DNA of 58,837 nt, taken from the NCBI RefSeq assembly GCF_030160715.1, contig NZ_BSOW01000046.1, positions 1 to 58,837 on the forward strand, written 5' to 3'. Position numbers and translations under genes: made by a program. Positions within the stretch are counted from its first letter, which is position 1. Every line of letters starts with the position of its first letter. The notes under the pieces are model-generated. The model did not search any database and was not told the origin of the DNA. It worked only from the letters and a program-made list of their open reading frames with translations. This document shows positions 39,660-49,021 of this stretch, in pieces. Source of the stretch: Bradyrhizobium iriomotense. GTDB lineage: Bacteria; Pseudomonadota; Alphaproteobacteria; Rhizobiales; Xanthobacteraceae.

Positions 39660-39977
39660 ATGACCACGTTCGACAAGCGCGAGCAGGGCTTTGAGGCCAA
39701 ATTCGTTCACGACGAGGAGCTCATGTTCAAAGCCACGGCCCGGTCCAACAAGCTGCTCGGCATGTGGGCGGCGGGACAGCTCGGGCTGAGCGGTGATGCC
39801 GCAACCCGTTACTCAACGGAGCTCGTGACCGCCAATCTCGAAAACAAGACCGTCGATCATGTCCTGGCAAAGGTCTCCGGCGACCTCGCCGGCAAGGGGA
39901 TCTCGCCCGAGCAGGTCGCACAGAAGCTCCAGGAATTCCTGCACCAGGCCGTGCAGCAGCTGAAGGGCCCCGAATAG
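39660..39977 (+). CDS. DUF1476 protein (F1-ATPase inhibitor zeta-subunit family)
   Basis: 105 residues with the family signature MTTFDKREQGFEAKFVHDEE and ARSNKLLGMWAAGQLG. In alphaproteobacteria, members bind the F1-ATPase and inhibit ATP hydrolysis. Clean start, no other family candidate. It closes the accessory region and starts the conserved chromosomal block. Confidence 0.9.
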   Translation: MTTFDKREQGFEAKFVHDEELMFKATARSNKLLGMWAAGQLGLSGDAATRYSTELVTANLENKTVDHVLAKVSGDLAGKGISPEQVAQKLQEFLHQAVQQLKGPE

Positions 39978-39979
39978 GA

Positions 39980-40558
39980 TTATTCGTGGTTGCGCAAGGC
40001 CGCGTCGCTCAGGCGATCGACGAAGGCAATCCCGATCGCCGAGAGGATGAAAGTGATGTGGATCAGGACCTGCCACATTACGCCCTGCTCGGTAAAGCCG
40101 GCGCGGCCCGAGCCGAGATTGCCCGCCTCGATGAAGGTACGCAGCAGCGCGATCGAGGAGATGCCGATGATGGCCATCGCGAGCTTGATCTTCAGTACGC
40201 TCGCATTGACGTGGCCGAGCCATTCCGGCTCGTCTGGATGGCCCTGGAGATCGAGCCGCGAGACGAAGGTCTCGTAGCCGCCGACGATCACCATCACCAG
40301 CAGGTTGGAGATCATGACGACGTCGATCAGCGCCAGCACGCTCATCATGATCTGCTGCTCGGTCAGATCCAGCGCGTGCCAGGACAGGTGCCAGAGCTCC
40401 TTGAGGAACAGCACGATGTAGACGCATTGTGCGACGATCAGCCCGAGATAGAGCGGCAATTGCAGCCAGCGCGAGCCGAAGATGACCATTGGCAGCACGC
40501 GCAGGCGCGGCGGAGCCGGAAGGCGGGGCTGGCGTGTCGTCTCAGGCTCGCTCGACAT
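39980..40558 (-). CDS. YqhA/UPF0114 family membrane protein
   Basis: 192 residues with several membrane segments (LYLGLIVAQCVYIVLFLKEL; MMSVLALIDVVMISNLLVMV) and VIVGGYETFVSRL; the pattern of the TIGR00645/UPF0114 family. Inner-membrane protein of unknown function. It converges with the DUF1476 gene 2 bp away. Confidence 0.85.
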   Translation of the reverse strand: MSSEPETTRQPRLPAPPRLRVLPMVIFGSRWLQLPLYLGLIVAQCVYIVLFLKELWHLSWHALDLTEQQIMMSVLALIDVVMISNLLVMVIVGGYETFVSRLDLQGHPDEPEWLGHVNASVLKIKLAMAIIGISSIALLRTFIEAGNLGSGRAGFTEQGVMWQVLIHITFILSAIGIAFVDRLSDAALRNHE

Positions 40559-40716
40559 TTTCAGGCAATTCCCCGCTTCGGTTGCACGGCGACCAGATGT
40601 AGCCCGGCACGATGGCTTGCGGAAGACGCGACGTCAGGATCATGCGCCGCCTGCGACATGATGCTATCCTGACCTCCGGGCGGCGCTGATTTTCGGCTGA
40701 CATCACTGGAGACATC

Positions 40717-40983
40717 GTGCGGACGATTGCGGCTGTTGCAACCATCGTGCTCTGCGGAGCCGTGATCAGCAAAGCGGTCGCGTTGCCGCTGACGCCATTT
40801 CGCTACGCAGACCAGGCGCAGCGCTATTGTCCGACCGACAAGGTGGTGTGGCTGGATTTCAGGAAGGGCCGCTACTACGCCAAGGGGCAGAAGCTCTACG
40901 GGCAGGGCTTCGATGGCAGCTTCGTCTGCCTGAACGAAGCCAGGACCAGCGGCTATCGCCGCTCGGTGCTGGGCGTGCGCTGA
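40717..40983 (+). CDS. Small secreted protein (88 aa)
   Basis: GTG start with GGAG upstream. Signal-like start (TIAAVATIVLCGAVISKAVA), then RYCPTDKVVWLDFRKGRYYA and GFDGSFVCLNEA: two Cys, a possible disulfide. Likely periplasmic; unrecognised family. Confidence 0.6.
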   Translation: MRTIAAVATIVLCGAVISKAVALPLTPFRYADQAQRYCPTDKVVWLDFRKGRYYAKGQKLYGQGFDGSFVCLNEARTSGYRRSVLGVR

Positions 40984-41010
40984 GCTCGCGCAGGCCGGGT
41001 GCTTTGCGGG

Positions 41011-41142
41011 CTATTTGCTCTCGCTCGGCAGCTTGACCGGCACGTGCGGGGAGGTGCTGACGACGCGCGGGCTTCCGTCGGGATGGGTGCGATCGGTGCG
41101 GATCAGCGATTCCAGAACCAGTATGAATTTCTCGGAAAGCAT
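41011..41142 (-). CDS. Small hypothetical protein (43 aa)
   Basis: MLSEKFILVLESLIRTDRTH, ending STSPHVPVKLPSESK. GGTGAG precedes the ATG. Mostly conserved-looking short proteins of this kind occur in rhizobia (memory, not searched). Confidence 0.5.
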   Translation of the reverse strand: MLSEKFILVLESLIRTDRTHPDGSPRVVSTSPHVPVKLPSESK

Positions 41143-41312
41143 GTTTCTCACCCTCGTTGGTGATGGCCTCTTGAATTTAGGTCGAGGCGCGAGGGGCGGA
41201 AATTCAATCAACTAAAAGGGAGGCTCGCGTCGCGAAAACGACTGGACTTGTCACTCGGCAACTAGTGCGCCGCAGCATGGCGGCCGTTGGGTCAGGAAAA
41301 AGTTGGCGCGGC

Positions 41313-41411
41313 TCAGGCGAACGCCAGGGCCATCAGACTCGAGCAGAGCAGAACCAAGCCGCCTGCGGTCAACGCCAGAAAGCCGTCGGACACCAGATCA
41401 TGGTTGCGCAT
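41313..41411 (-). CDS. Tiny membrane protein (32 aa)
   Basis: MRNHDLVSDGFLALTAGGLV then LLCSSLMALAFA: one membrane segment. AGGTG lies six bases before the ATG. Single-pass micro-protein. Confidence 0.5.
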   Translation of the reverse strand: MRNHDLVSDGFLALTAGGLVLLCSSLMALAFA

Positions 41412-41507
41412 AGGACACCTGCCGCTCTCGTACTCGATGCTCGACCGGATTGATTAAAAATTTCCGAACGCGCTCAATTGAAAGAGGTGATGCTTCCGCA
41501 CGAGGCA

Positions 41508-41597
41508 TTATGCCCTCGTGCGGTATCCTTCGAATGCATGGGCCAGGAAGATTCCCGCGCTCACCAGACCCATCAGTGCTGAAACCGTCTCAATCAT
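41508..41597 (-). CDS. Tiny membrane protein (29 aa)
   Basis: MIETVSALMGLVSAGIFLAH then AFEGYRTRA. GGAAG upstream. Its C-terminal AHAFEGYRTR resembles AHAIDAMRSR of 24669-24758, suggesting a shared small family. Confidence 0.5.
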   Translation of the reverse strand: MIETVSALMGLVSAGIFLAHAFEGYRTRA

Positions 41598-41975
41598 CGC
41601 AAACTTCCGTTGCGCCCCTCGCACACGCGACAAAACGCGTACCGCCTTGCACAGTCAAAAGGATTCCAATGTGCGCGCTTGCAATGGGGAAGCAGTGAGG
41701 CTTCGGCGCAACAGTTTGTCCAGGACCGGGACGGGAATAGCGCGCGTCGCGCGCCGACGCTCCGTAGATCAACGGAGAGAACGCGAACTTCTGGTTTACC
41801 ATCTCGGCGCGAGGGCCGCGCGCTCCCCATTTCCGCCGTGATCACGTTGCGATATCGTCACCACTTCCGAACCGGTGGTGGGCCGTTTCGGGCAAAGACC
41901 GGCAGAAGGCCTCCTTGTGGGCACGCGTCCGGCGAGATGGTATTGGGGCGAATGGGGATCCGACGGTCAGATTCG
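41598..41975. other. No supported gene between the tiny protein and rlpA
   Basis: Open frames extend upstream of rlpA, but no protein-like pattern or ribosome site is seen. It likely holds the rlpA promoter. Confidence 0.4.
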
Positions 41976-42890
41976 ATGATGCGGGCCGCGCGTGGTGTTG
42001 CGGCTGCCGCGACCTGCCTCGCGCTCGCCAACTGCGCCTCATCGGGCAAATTCGCCAGCCGCGTCGATCCGAAATACGGCGTGTCCTCCAGCCCGCGCGT
42101 GGTGGCTTTTGGCGATCCCGTGCCCAAGGGCGGCGGCACCTATCGCGTCGGCAAGCCCTATGTGGTGGCCGGCAAGACCTACGTGCCGGAGGAGGACGCC
42201 AACTACCGCGCCGAGGGCCTCGCTTCCTGGTATGGCGACGACTTCCACGGCCGCCTGACCGCCAATGGCGAAATCTTCGACATGGGCTCGCTCACCGCGG
42301 CGCATCCGACCTTGCCGATGCCGTGCTACGCGCGGGTGACCAACCTTTCGAACGGCAAATCGCTGATCGTCCGGGTCAATGACCGCGGGCCCTATCACGG
42401 CAACCGCCTCATCGACGTCTCGAACAAGGCCGCTGAACTGCTTGAATTCAAAGGCAATGGCGTCGCCAAGGTGCGCGTCGAATATGTCGGCCGGGCGCCC
42501 CTCGAGGGCTCCGACGACCGCCAGCTGATGGCCACCTTGCGCACCGGCATTCCGGCTCCGACCCCCTCGATGGTCCGCGTCGCCTCGGCCAGGCCGTTCG
42601 TCCCGGAGCTCTCCGTTTCCAGCCATGGCGCGATCCGTGGCGAGGTTCCGCTGCCGGAAGGGCGGCCCTACAGCCTCGGCAACACGTCGCCCGACGTCGC
42701 CTCGATCAACGCGACCTCGGAAATGTCGGCCTCGAGCCGCACTCGCGGCCGGGCGCTCCAGAACGCGCGCGCGGTGTCTTATGACCAGGACGGCCGCTAT
42801 GCGTCGGATACGGCGCCATCGGCAGCCTATGTCTCCGACGACGGTGCGGCCGAGGCGCGCAATATCCTGAGCGGTCGCGGGCTCTACTGA
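41976..42890 (+). CDS. rlpA: RlpA septal-ring lytic transglycosylase/lipoprotein
   Basis: RlpA cleaves glycan strands lacking stem peptides at the septum. Evidence: lipoprotein signal (ARGVAAAATCLALANC, Cys lipobox) and the double-psi barrel domain EGLASWYGDDFHGRLTANGE...VRVNDRGPYHGNRLIDVS, with the catalytic Glu/Asp-type region. The C-terminal SPOR domain is not evident; instead the tail is Ser/Ala/Arg-rich. 304 residues from the ATG at 41976; ATGs at 41937, 41952 and 41979 are also in frame. Confidence 0.85.
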   Translation: MMRAARGVAAAATCLALANCASSGKFASRVDPKYGVSSSPRVVAFGDPVPKGGGTYRVGKPYVVAGKTYVPEEDANYRAEGLASWYGDDFHGRLTANGEIFDMGSLTAAHPTLPMPCYARVTNLSNGKSLIVRVNDRGPYHGNRLIDVSNKAAELLEFKGNGVAKVRVEYVGRAPLEGSDDRQLMATLRTGIPAPTPSMVRVASARPFVPELSVSSHGAIRGEVPLPEGRPYSLGNTSPDVASINATSEMSASSRTRGRALQNARAVSYDQDGRYASDTAPSAAYVSDDGAAEARNILSGRGLY

Positions 42891-43840
42891 ACCGCGCTTT
42901 CCTTTAGGAACTTCACCAGGGCCGCGTTGACCTCGTCGGGCCGCTCCTGCTGCACCCAGTGTCCGGCGCCGTCGATGATCAGCTTGCGCTTCAGGTTGGG
43001 CAGCACGCGATCGAGCTCATTGACGCGTCTGGCACCGATCAGTCCTGTGATGACGGCATCCTTGGAGCCGGCGATGAACAGCGAGGGCTGATGAATCTGC
43101 GCATCCTGCCAAGGCGCGGTCAGTTCCCAATTGCGGTCGATGTTGCGATACCAGTTGAGGCCGCCGCGGAAGCCGGACTTGCGATAGGTCTCGGTGAAAT
43201 AGGCGAGGTCCGCCTCCGTCAACCAGCTCGGCAGCGGCTCCGAGCCGCTGGCGTGGCCGAGAAAGCCCTTGTCGTCCTGAACGAACATCGCCGCCGTCGG
43301 ATCGGACAGCCCGCGCCCGCCCAGCACGATGCGCATGGTGTGGGCGACATCGCGCTCGAGCTCGGCCTCGGCGACGCCGGGCGTCTGAAAGTACTGCCAG
43401 TAGAAATTGGTGATGCCGTTCTCGCGCAGCAGGTCGAGCGGCTTGCCGTGGCCGCGGAACGGCGGCGGGACGCTTAGACCCGCCACCGCCGTGAACATGT
43501 CCGGCCGGAATAGCGCCGCATGCCAGGCCACCGGCGCGCCCCAGTCGTGACCGATGACCATGGCCTTGGTCTCGCCAAGCGCCTGCACGAGGGCAACAAC
43601 ATCACCAACCGTGTCGAAGATGGAGTAGGCGGCAACGCCGGACGGTGCCGTTGTCCGGCCGTAGCCCCGCATATCCGGGGCAACGACGCGAAAACCAGCC
43701 GCCGCCAGCGCCGGGATCTGATGACGCCAGGAGTAGGACAGTTCCGGCCAGCCGTGGCACAGCACGACCAGCGGCCCCTGGCCCTGTTCGCGGACGAAAA
43801 GATCGATCCCATTGGCTGAGATCACGCGGGAGGAGGACAT
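42884..43840 (-). CDS. Alpha/beta hydrolase, epoxide hydrolase-like
   Basis: Pattern of epoxide hydrolases: oxyanion LCHGWPELSYSWRHQ (HGWPE, 29-33), nucleophile Asp99 in VIGHDWGAPVAWH, cap-domain tyrosines (ITNFYWQYFQ), and the C-terminal His in IDGAGHWVQQERP. It opens epoxides by hydrolysis in the cytosol; the substrate cannot be told. 318 residues. It overlaps the 3' end of rlpA by seven bases (convergent). Confidence 0.88.
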   Translation of the reverse strand: MSSSRVISANGIDLFVREQGQGPLVVLCHGWPELSYSWRHQIPALAAAGFRVVAPDMRGYGRTTAPSGVAAYSIFDTVGDVVALVQALGETKAMVIGHDWGAPVAWHAALFRPDMFTAVAGLSVPPPFRGHGKPLDLLRENGITNFYWQYFQTPGVAEAELERDVAHTMRIVLGGRGLSDPTAAMFVQDDKGFLGHASGSEPLPSWLTEADLAYFTETYRKSGFRGGLNWYRNIDRNWELTAPWQDAQIHQPSLFIAGSKDAVITGLIGARRVNELDRVLPNLKRKLIIDGAGHWVQQERPDEVNAALVKFLKESAVQ

Positions 43841-43994
43841 CGCTTTTCCGCCTTCTTTCAGAGGTTTGGTCGGAAATCGTGACGCGCTACGATAGGGACG
43901 CCGGCCCACCTGTGCAATCTTCGGGTGATGATCCGGTTCCCCGTGTTGTTTGCGCAGGGGCCAACTGTTAGAACGCCGCTCTCAGGGCTTCGCC

Positions 43995-45254
43995 ATGGCA
44001 TTTCGCTTTCCTCCGACCCGCCCAACCCGGTTCACCGCCAGGTGGCTTGCGCGCGGGCTCGTGGCGGCCGGCGTGGCCTTGAGCCTCGGCTGGGGCGGGG
44101 TGCTCTACGCCGCCAATCAGAGTGTGCAGGGCGCCAAGAAGGAAGAGGCCGGCTTTGACGGCGACGCGCCCACCGCGATCCTGATCGAGGCGTCGAGCGG
44201 CAGCGTCCTCTTTGAGAAGAACGCCGACGAGCTGCGCGCGCCCTCCAGCATGATGAAGCTGATGACCGCGGAGGTCGTCTTCAACGCGGTCAAGAAGGGC
44301 GACATCAAGCTGACCGACGAGTACCGGATCAGCGAGAATGCCTGGCGGAAGGGCGGTGCGCCCTCCGGCGGCTCGACCATGTTCGCCGCCATCAACAGCA
44401 AGGTGTCGGTCGACGATCTCCTGCACGGCGCGATCATCCAGAGCGGCAACGATGCCTGCATCGCACTCGCCGAGGGCTTGTCGGGTAACGAGCGCCTGTT
44501 CGCCTCCGATTTCATGACCAAGCGCGCCCGCGAGCTCGGCCTGACCAAATCGACCTTCGCCAATTCGAACGGGTTGCCCGACCCCGGCAACAAGATGACG
44601 GTGCGCGAGCTCGGCGTCCTCGCGCGCCACATCATCCTGGACTATCCGGAGTTCTACAAACTGTTCGGCGAGAAGGAGTTCACCTGGAACAAGATCCGCC
44701 AGCCCAACCGCAATCCGCTGCTCAATGCCATGGAGGGCGCTGACGGGCTCAAGACCGGTTTCACCAAGGAGGGCGGCTACGGCATGGTCGGCTCGGCCGT
44801 GCAGAACGGCACGCGGCTGATCGTCGTCGTCAACGGCCTGGAAGACTCCGAGGATCGCGCCACCGAAGCCAAGAAAATGCTGGAATGGGGCTTTCGCAAC
44901 TTCGAGACCCGGACCCTGATCGCAGCCGATCAGCCGGTGGGCTACGCAAAGGTGTTCGGCGGCGAGAGCCGCTCGGTCAAGCTCGTCGCCAAAACTCCGG
45001 TCAAGGTGATGGTGCACAAGAATGGCGGCGACAAGCTGATCGCGCGCATCGTCTATAGCGGCCCGGTGCGCGCGCCAGTCCAGGAGGGGCAGCCGGTCGG
45101 CGTGGTGCGGGTCTGGCGCAGCGGCCAAATCGCGGTCGAGACACCGGTCTATGCGGCGGAGGCGATCGGCACCGGCTCAACCATGCGGCGCGCGATTGAC
45201 GGCGCGAGCGAGCTCGTGATCGGCATGTTCCGCGCGGGCGCCGAGAAGCTCTGA
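43995..45254 (+). CDS. D-alanyl-D-alanine carboxypeptidase (DacA/DacF type, PBP5-like)
   Basis: It removes the terminal D-Ala from peptidoglycan stem peptides. Motifs are SSMMK (active-site Ser85, SxxK), SGND and LKTGFT. Signal-anchor N-terminus (RGLVAAGVALSLGWGGVLYA) and C-terminal PBP5-type domain. The 419-residue length is normal. It opens a plus-strand run: this gene, tmk, holB, metG, tatD, MBL. Confidence 0.92.
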   Translation: MAFRFPPTRPTRFTARWLARGLVAAGVALSLGWGGVLYAANQSVQGAKKEEAGFDGDAPTAILIEASSGSVLFEKNADELRAPSSMMKLMTAEVVFNAVKKGDIKLTDEYRISENAWRKGGAPSGGSTMFAAINSKVSVDDLLHGAIIQSGNDACIALAEGLSGNERLFASDFMTKRARELGLTKSTFANSNGLPDPGNKMTVRELGVLARHIILDYPEFYKLFGEKEFTWNKIRQPNRNPLLNAMEGADGLKTGFTKEGGYGMVGSAVQNGTRLIVVVNGLEDSEDRATEAKKMLEWGFRNFETRTLIAADQPVGYAKVFGGESRSVKLVAKTPVKVMVHKNGGDKLIARIVYSGPVRAPVQEGQPVGVVRVWRSGQIAVETPVYAAEAIGTGSTMRRAIDGASELVIGMFRAGAEKL

Positions 45255-45256
45255 CC

Positions 45257-45943
45257 ATGACCGAGATCGCAGTGAAGCCGCCGTCCGGGCGCGGGCGATT
45301 CATTACCTTTGAAGGCGGCGAGGGCTCCGGCAAGTCGACCCAGATCAAGCGGCTCGCCGACCGGCTCAACGCCACGAAGCTGAAGACCATCGTCACCCGC
45401 GAGCCTGGCGGCTCGCCGGGCGCGGAGATCATGCGCCATCTCGTGCTGTCGGGGATGGGCAAGCTGCTCGGGCCGGATGCCGAGACGCTGTTGTTCGCGG
45501 CTGCCCGTGACGACCATGTCCGCACCGTGATCGAGCCGGCACTCAACCAAGGCACCTGGGTCCTGTGCGACCGCTTCGCCGACTCGACGCGGGCCTATCA
45601 GGGCAGCCTTGGCAGCGTGCCTGAAGGCGTCATCAACGCGATGCAGCGGGTCACGATCGGTGATCTCAAGCCGGACGTCACGATCGTCCTCGATCTGCCG
45701 GTCGAGATCGGTCTGCAGCGCGCGGCCGCGCGGCGCGGCAGCGGCACACCGGATCGCTTCGAGGGCGAGAGCCTCAAATTCCACCAGGATCTGCGCGAGG
45801 CCTATCGCAGGATCGCAGCCGGCGATCCCGGGCGCTGCGTGCTGATCGACGCCAGCGGCGATGCGGATACGGTCGCCGCGCGAATCTGGGCGGCGGTGCG
45901 CGATCGTGTGTTTAGCGCACCGACCAGGGCGGCGTCCGCATGA
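45257..45943 (+). CDS. tmk: Thymidylate kinase
   Basis: Phosphorylates dTMP to dTDP. P-loop FEGGEGSGKST (18-28), the DR-Y motif (CDRFADSTRAYQG), and the LID region. 228 residues. ATG two bases after the carboxypeptidase stop; its stop overlaps the holB ATG. Confidence 0.94.
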   Translation: MTEIAVKPPSGRGRFITFEGGEGSGKSTQIKRLADRLNATKLKTIVTREPGGSPGAEIMRHLVLSGMGKLLGPDAETLLFAAARDDHVRTVIEPALNQGTWVLCDRFADSTRAYQGSLGSVPEGVINAMQRVTIGDLKPDVTIVLDLPVEIGLQRAAARRGSGTPDRFEGESLKFHQDLREAYRRIAAGDPGRCVLIDASGDADTVAARIWAAVRDRVFSAPTRAASA

Positions 45944-46986
45944 GCCCTCGCCAGACCGAGCGCGAGACCGCGGTCCCGCATCCGCGCGAGACCAGCCGCC
46001 TGTTCGGCCATCGCGAAGCCGAAGCGGCGCTGCTGTCAGCCTATCGCAGCGGGCGCATACCGCATGCCTGGCTGATCGGCGGACCGCAAGGCATCGGCAA
46101 GGCGACACTGGCGTACCGGATGGCGCGCTTCGTGCTCGCGCACGGCCATCCGCTCGCGCCCGCCGTACAGCGGGCCGGGGATCTGTCGATCGATCCAAAC
46201 GACCCCGTTGCGCGGCAGGTCGCCGCCGGCTCGCATGGTGGGCTGCTGACGCTGGAGCGCACGGCGAACGACCGCGGCGTGATGCGCACGGTCATCACCG
46301 TCGACGAGACGCGCGAGACGATCGCATTCTTTGGTTCGACGGCGGCCGCCGAAGGCTGGCGCGTCTGCATCGTCGACACCGTCGACGAGCTCAATCCGAA
46401 CGCGGCGAACGCGCTTCTGAAGATCCTCGAGGAGCCGCCGCAGCAATCCCTGTTCCTGCTGGTCAGCCACGCGCCGGCGCGGGTGCTGGCGACGATCCAG
46501 TCGCGCTGCCGCAAGCTGCGGCTGCGCGCGCTTGCGACCGACGAGGTGATCGGAGCTGCTGCGATCGCTGCCGATATCGAGGAGGCCGATCCGTCGCTGC
46601 GTGAGGCCGCAGATGCCGCCGAGGGCAGTGTCGCGCGCGCGCTGACGCTGCTCGGCGGCGATGCGCTGAAGCTCCAGCAGCGCACCGCGGCGCTGCTCGC
46701 GCGCCTGCCGCAGGTCGATCCGAAGGAATTGCACACGCTTGGCGATTCGCTCGGGACCAGCGACCGCGTGGCGCTCGCCGCCTTCATCGACGGCATCGAC
46801 CGCTGGATCGCCGAGCGGCTGCATGCCGATGAGGCGAGCGCCAACCAGAACCTGCCGCGCCTTGCGCGCCTTGCGGAGGTATGGGAAAAGATCGTCCGCG
46901 CCGCGCGCGACACCGAAACCTACAATCTGGAGCGAAAGCCCTTGGTTTTCTCGGTGTTCGGCTGGCTGGCGGACGCAACGCGCTAG
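45940..46986 (+). CDS. holB: DNA polymerase III delta' subunit
   Basis: Clamp-loader subunit. Walker A-like GPQGIGKA (48-55) after RIPHAWLIG, sensor and NPNAANALLKILEEPPQQS segment with SHAPARVLATIQSRCRKL, the classic delta' pattern. 348 residues. ATG overlaps the tmk stop; the tmk-holB pair is a common arrangement. Confidence 0.92.
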   Translation: MSPRQTERETAVPHPRETSRLFGHREAEAALLSAYRSGRIPHAWLIGGPQGIGKATLAYRMARFVLAHGHPLAPAVQRAGDLSIDPNDPVARQVAAGSHGGLLTLERTANDRGVMRTVITVDETRETIAFFGSTAAAEGWRVCIVDTVDELNPNAANALLKILEEPPQQSLFLLVSHAPARVLATIQSRCRKLRLRALATDEVIGAAAIAADIEEADPSLREAADAAEGSVARALTLLGGDALKLQQRTAALLARLPQVDPKELHTLGDSLGTSDRVALAAFIDGIDRWIAERLHADEASANQNLPRLARLAEVWEKIVRAARDTETYNLERKPLVFSVFGWLADATR

Positions 46987-47033
46987 GCGCAGGTTCGTTT
47001 CCAAATTTTGAGAAGCCGGTAAAGGAATTCGTG

Positions 47034-49010
47034 GTGGCAACGCGAGCTAAGAAAACCGTCAAACGCAAAAGCGGCAAGAAGGCTGCAAAGAAGGTCGCCA
47101 AAAAAACCGCCAAGAAAGCTGCCAAGAAGGCCGCGAAGCGGTCGGCGAAGTCGCGTGCGGGCAAGACTGCCAAGACGACGAAGAAGGCTGCAGCCAAGGC
47201 AGCGAAGAAGTCCAAATCCAAGGCCAAGGCGCGCGTAACCAAGACGACGAAGAAGGCCAGCAAGACAAGCGGGACGAAGCAGGTCGCTGCCAAGAAGGAA
47301 GTCGCCAAGAAACCGGCCAAGGCCGTCAAGACGACCGTGGCAGCAGCGCCTTCCGCGACGCCAGCTCCGGTCGTGGCGCCTCCGAAAGTCGCGAAGCCGA
47401 AGGCACCTCGCGCGCCTGCGAAGAAGGTGGCTGCTCCGCAAGTGGCAGCGCCCGCCGCCGCAGCTGCGCGCGGCAACGCGTTCTACATCACGACCGCGAT
47501 CGCCTATCCCAACGGTCAGCCCCATATCGGCCACGCCTACGAGGCGATTTCGGCCGACGTGCTCGCGCGCTTTGCGCGGCTCGACGGCAAGGACGTGTTC
47601 TTCCTGACGGGCACCGACGAGCACGGGCTGAAGATGATCCAGACCGCGCAGAACGAGGGGCTGACGCCGTCGGCGCTCGCGACGCGCAACGCCAACCGCT
47701 TCAGGGAGATGGACCAGCGGCTCGACGTCTCGTTCGATCGCTTCATCCGCACCACCGAGGAGCAGCACCATCGTTCCAGCCAGGAGATCTGGCGGCGGAT
47801 GGCTGAGAGCGGCGACATCTATGTCGACACCTATGCCGGCTGGTACTCCGTCCGCGACGAGGCCTACTACGCCGAGGACGAGACGCGCCTGAACGATGAC
47901 GGCGTGCGGCTCGGCCCGCAGGGCACGCCCGTCGAGTGGGTCGAGGAGAAGAGCTATTTCTTCCGCCTGTCGGCGTATCAGGACAAGCTCCTGAAGCTCT
48001 ATGAGGACAATCCCGAGTTCATCGGCCCGGATGCGCGCAAGAACGAGGTGGTGAGCTTCGTTAGGAGCGGCCTGCGCGATCTCTCGATCTCGCGCACCAC
48101 GTTCGACTGGGGCGTGAAAGTGCCCGGCGATGAAGACCACGTGATGTATGTCTGGGTCGATGCGCTGACCAACTACATCACCGGCGTCGGCTTCCCCGAC
48201 GAGAGCGACGGCAATTGGCGCTATTGGCCGGCCGATGTGCACATCATCGGCAAGGACATCATCCGCTTCCACGCCGTCTACTGGCCTGCGTTCCTGATGT
48301 CGGCCGGCATTCCCGTGCCAAAGCGGGTCTATGCCCACGGCTTCCTGTTCAACAGGGGCGAGAAGATGTCGAAGTCGGTCGGCAATGTCGTCGATCCCTT
48401 CAATCTCGCGGACCAGTATGGCGTCGATCAGATGCGCTATTTCTTCCTGCGCGAGGTGCCGTACGGCCAGGACGGCAACTATAACCATGAGGCCATCGTC
48501 GCGCGCATCAACGCGGACCTTGCCAACGACCTCGGCAATCTCGCGCAGCGCTCGCTGTCGATGATCGCCAAGCAGCTCGGCGGCGTGCTGCCGGAGCCGG
48601 GCGAGTTCAGCGACAACGACAAGGCGATCCTGGCGCAAGCTGACGGCATGATCGCAGCGGCGCGCGAAGCGATGGCGACGCAGCAGATCCATCAATGGCT
48701 CAACGCGGTGTGGGCCGTGGTCGCCGAAGCCAACCGCTATTTCGCGGGCGAAGCGCCCTGGGCGCTGGCGAAGACCGATCCGGCGCGGCAGAAGACGGTC
48801 CTTTACGTGACCGCCGAAGTCGTGCGCCAGATCGCGATCCTGACCCAGCCTGCGATGCCGAGCGCCTCAGCCAAGCTGCTCGACAGCCTCGGCATCCCCG
48901 AAGGCGAGCGGACTTTCGCTATGCTCGGCGGCGAGAAGCGGATCGCGCCCGGCTCGACGCTGCCCGCGCCGATGCCGGCCTTCCCGCGCTACGTCGAGCC
49001 GGCGGCCTAA
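47034..49010 (+). CDS. metG: Methionyl-tRNA synthetase with histone-H1-like extension
   Basis: The catalytic part begins near residue 147 and shows HIGH (164-167, PHIGHAYEAIS) and KMSKS (444-448); it charges tRNA-Met with methionine. The C-terminal tRNA-binding EMAP-like domain is absent. Residues 1-146 are an extra Lys/Ala/Pro-rich arm (KKAAKKVAKKTAKKAAKKA), like histone H1 or bacterial H1-like proteins. GTG at 47034 is preferred (AAGGA seven bases upstream); a GTG three bases earlier is possible. Total 658 residues, longer than usual for the class without the arm. Confidence 0.92.
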   Translation: MATRAKKTVKRKSGKKAAKKVAKKTAKKAAKKAAKRSAKSRAGKTAKTTKKAAAKAAKKSKSKAKARVTKTTKKASKTSGTKQVAAKKEVAKKPAKAVKTTVAAAPSATPAPVVAPPKVAKPKAPRAPAKKVAAPQVAAPAAAAARGNAFYITTAIAYPNGQPHIGHAYEAISADVLARFARLDGKDVFFLTGTDEHGLKMIQTAQNEGLTPSALATRNANRFREMDQRLDVSFDRFIRTTEEQHHRSSQEIWRRMAESGDIYVDTYAGWYSVRDEAYYAEDETRLNDDGVRLGPQGTPVEWVEEKSYFFRLSAYQDKLLKLYEDNPEFIGPDARKNEVVSFVRSGLRDLSISRTTFDWGVKVPGDEDHVMYVWVDALTNYITGVGFPDESDGNWRYWPADVHIIGKDIIRFHAVYWPAFLMSAGIPVPKRVYAHGFLFNRGEKMSKSVGNVVDPFNLADQYGVDQMRYFFLREVPYGQDGNYNHEAIVARINADLANDLGNLAQRSLSMIAKQLGGVLPEPGEFSDNDKAILAQADGMIAAAREAMATQQIHQWLNAVWAVVAEANRYFAGEAPWALAKTDPARQKTVLYVTAEVVRQIAILTQPAMPSASAKLLDSLGIPEGERTFAMLGGEKRIAPGSTLPAPMPAFPRYVEPAA

Positions 49011-49021
49011 GGCTTAAGACG

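Noticed and set aside
46983..48695. 570-residue minus-strand frame over metG
   Set aside because: Antisense to the synthetase with its conserved HIGH and KMSKS motifs.
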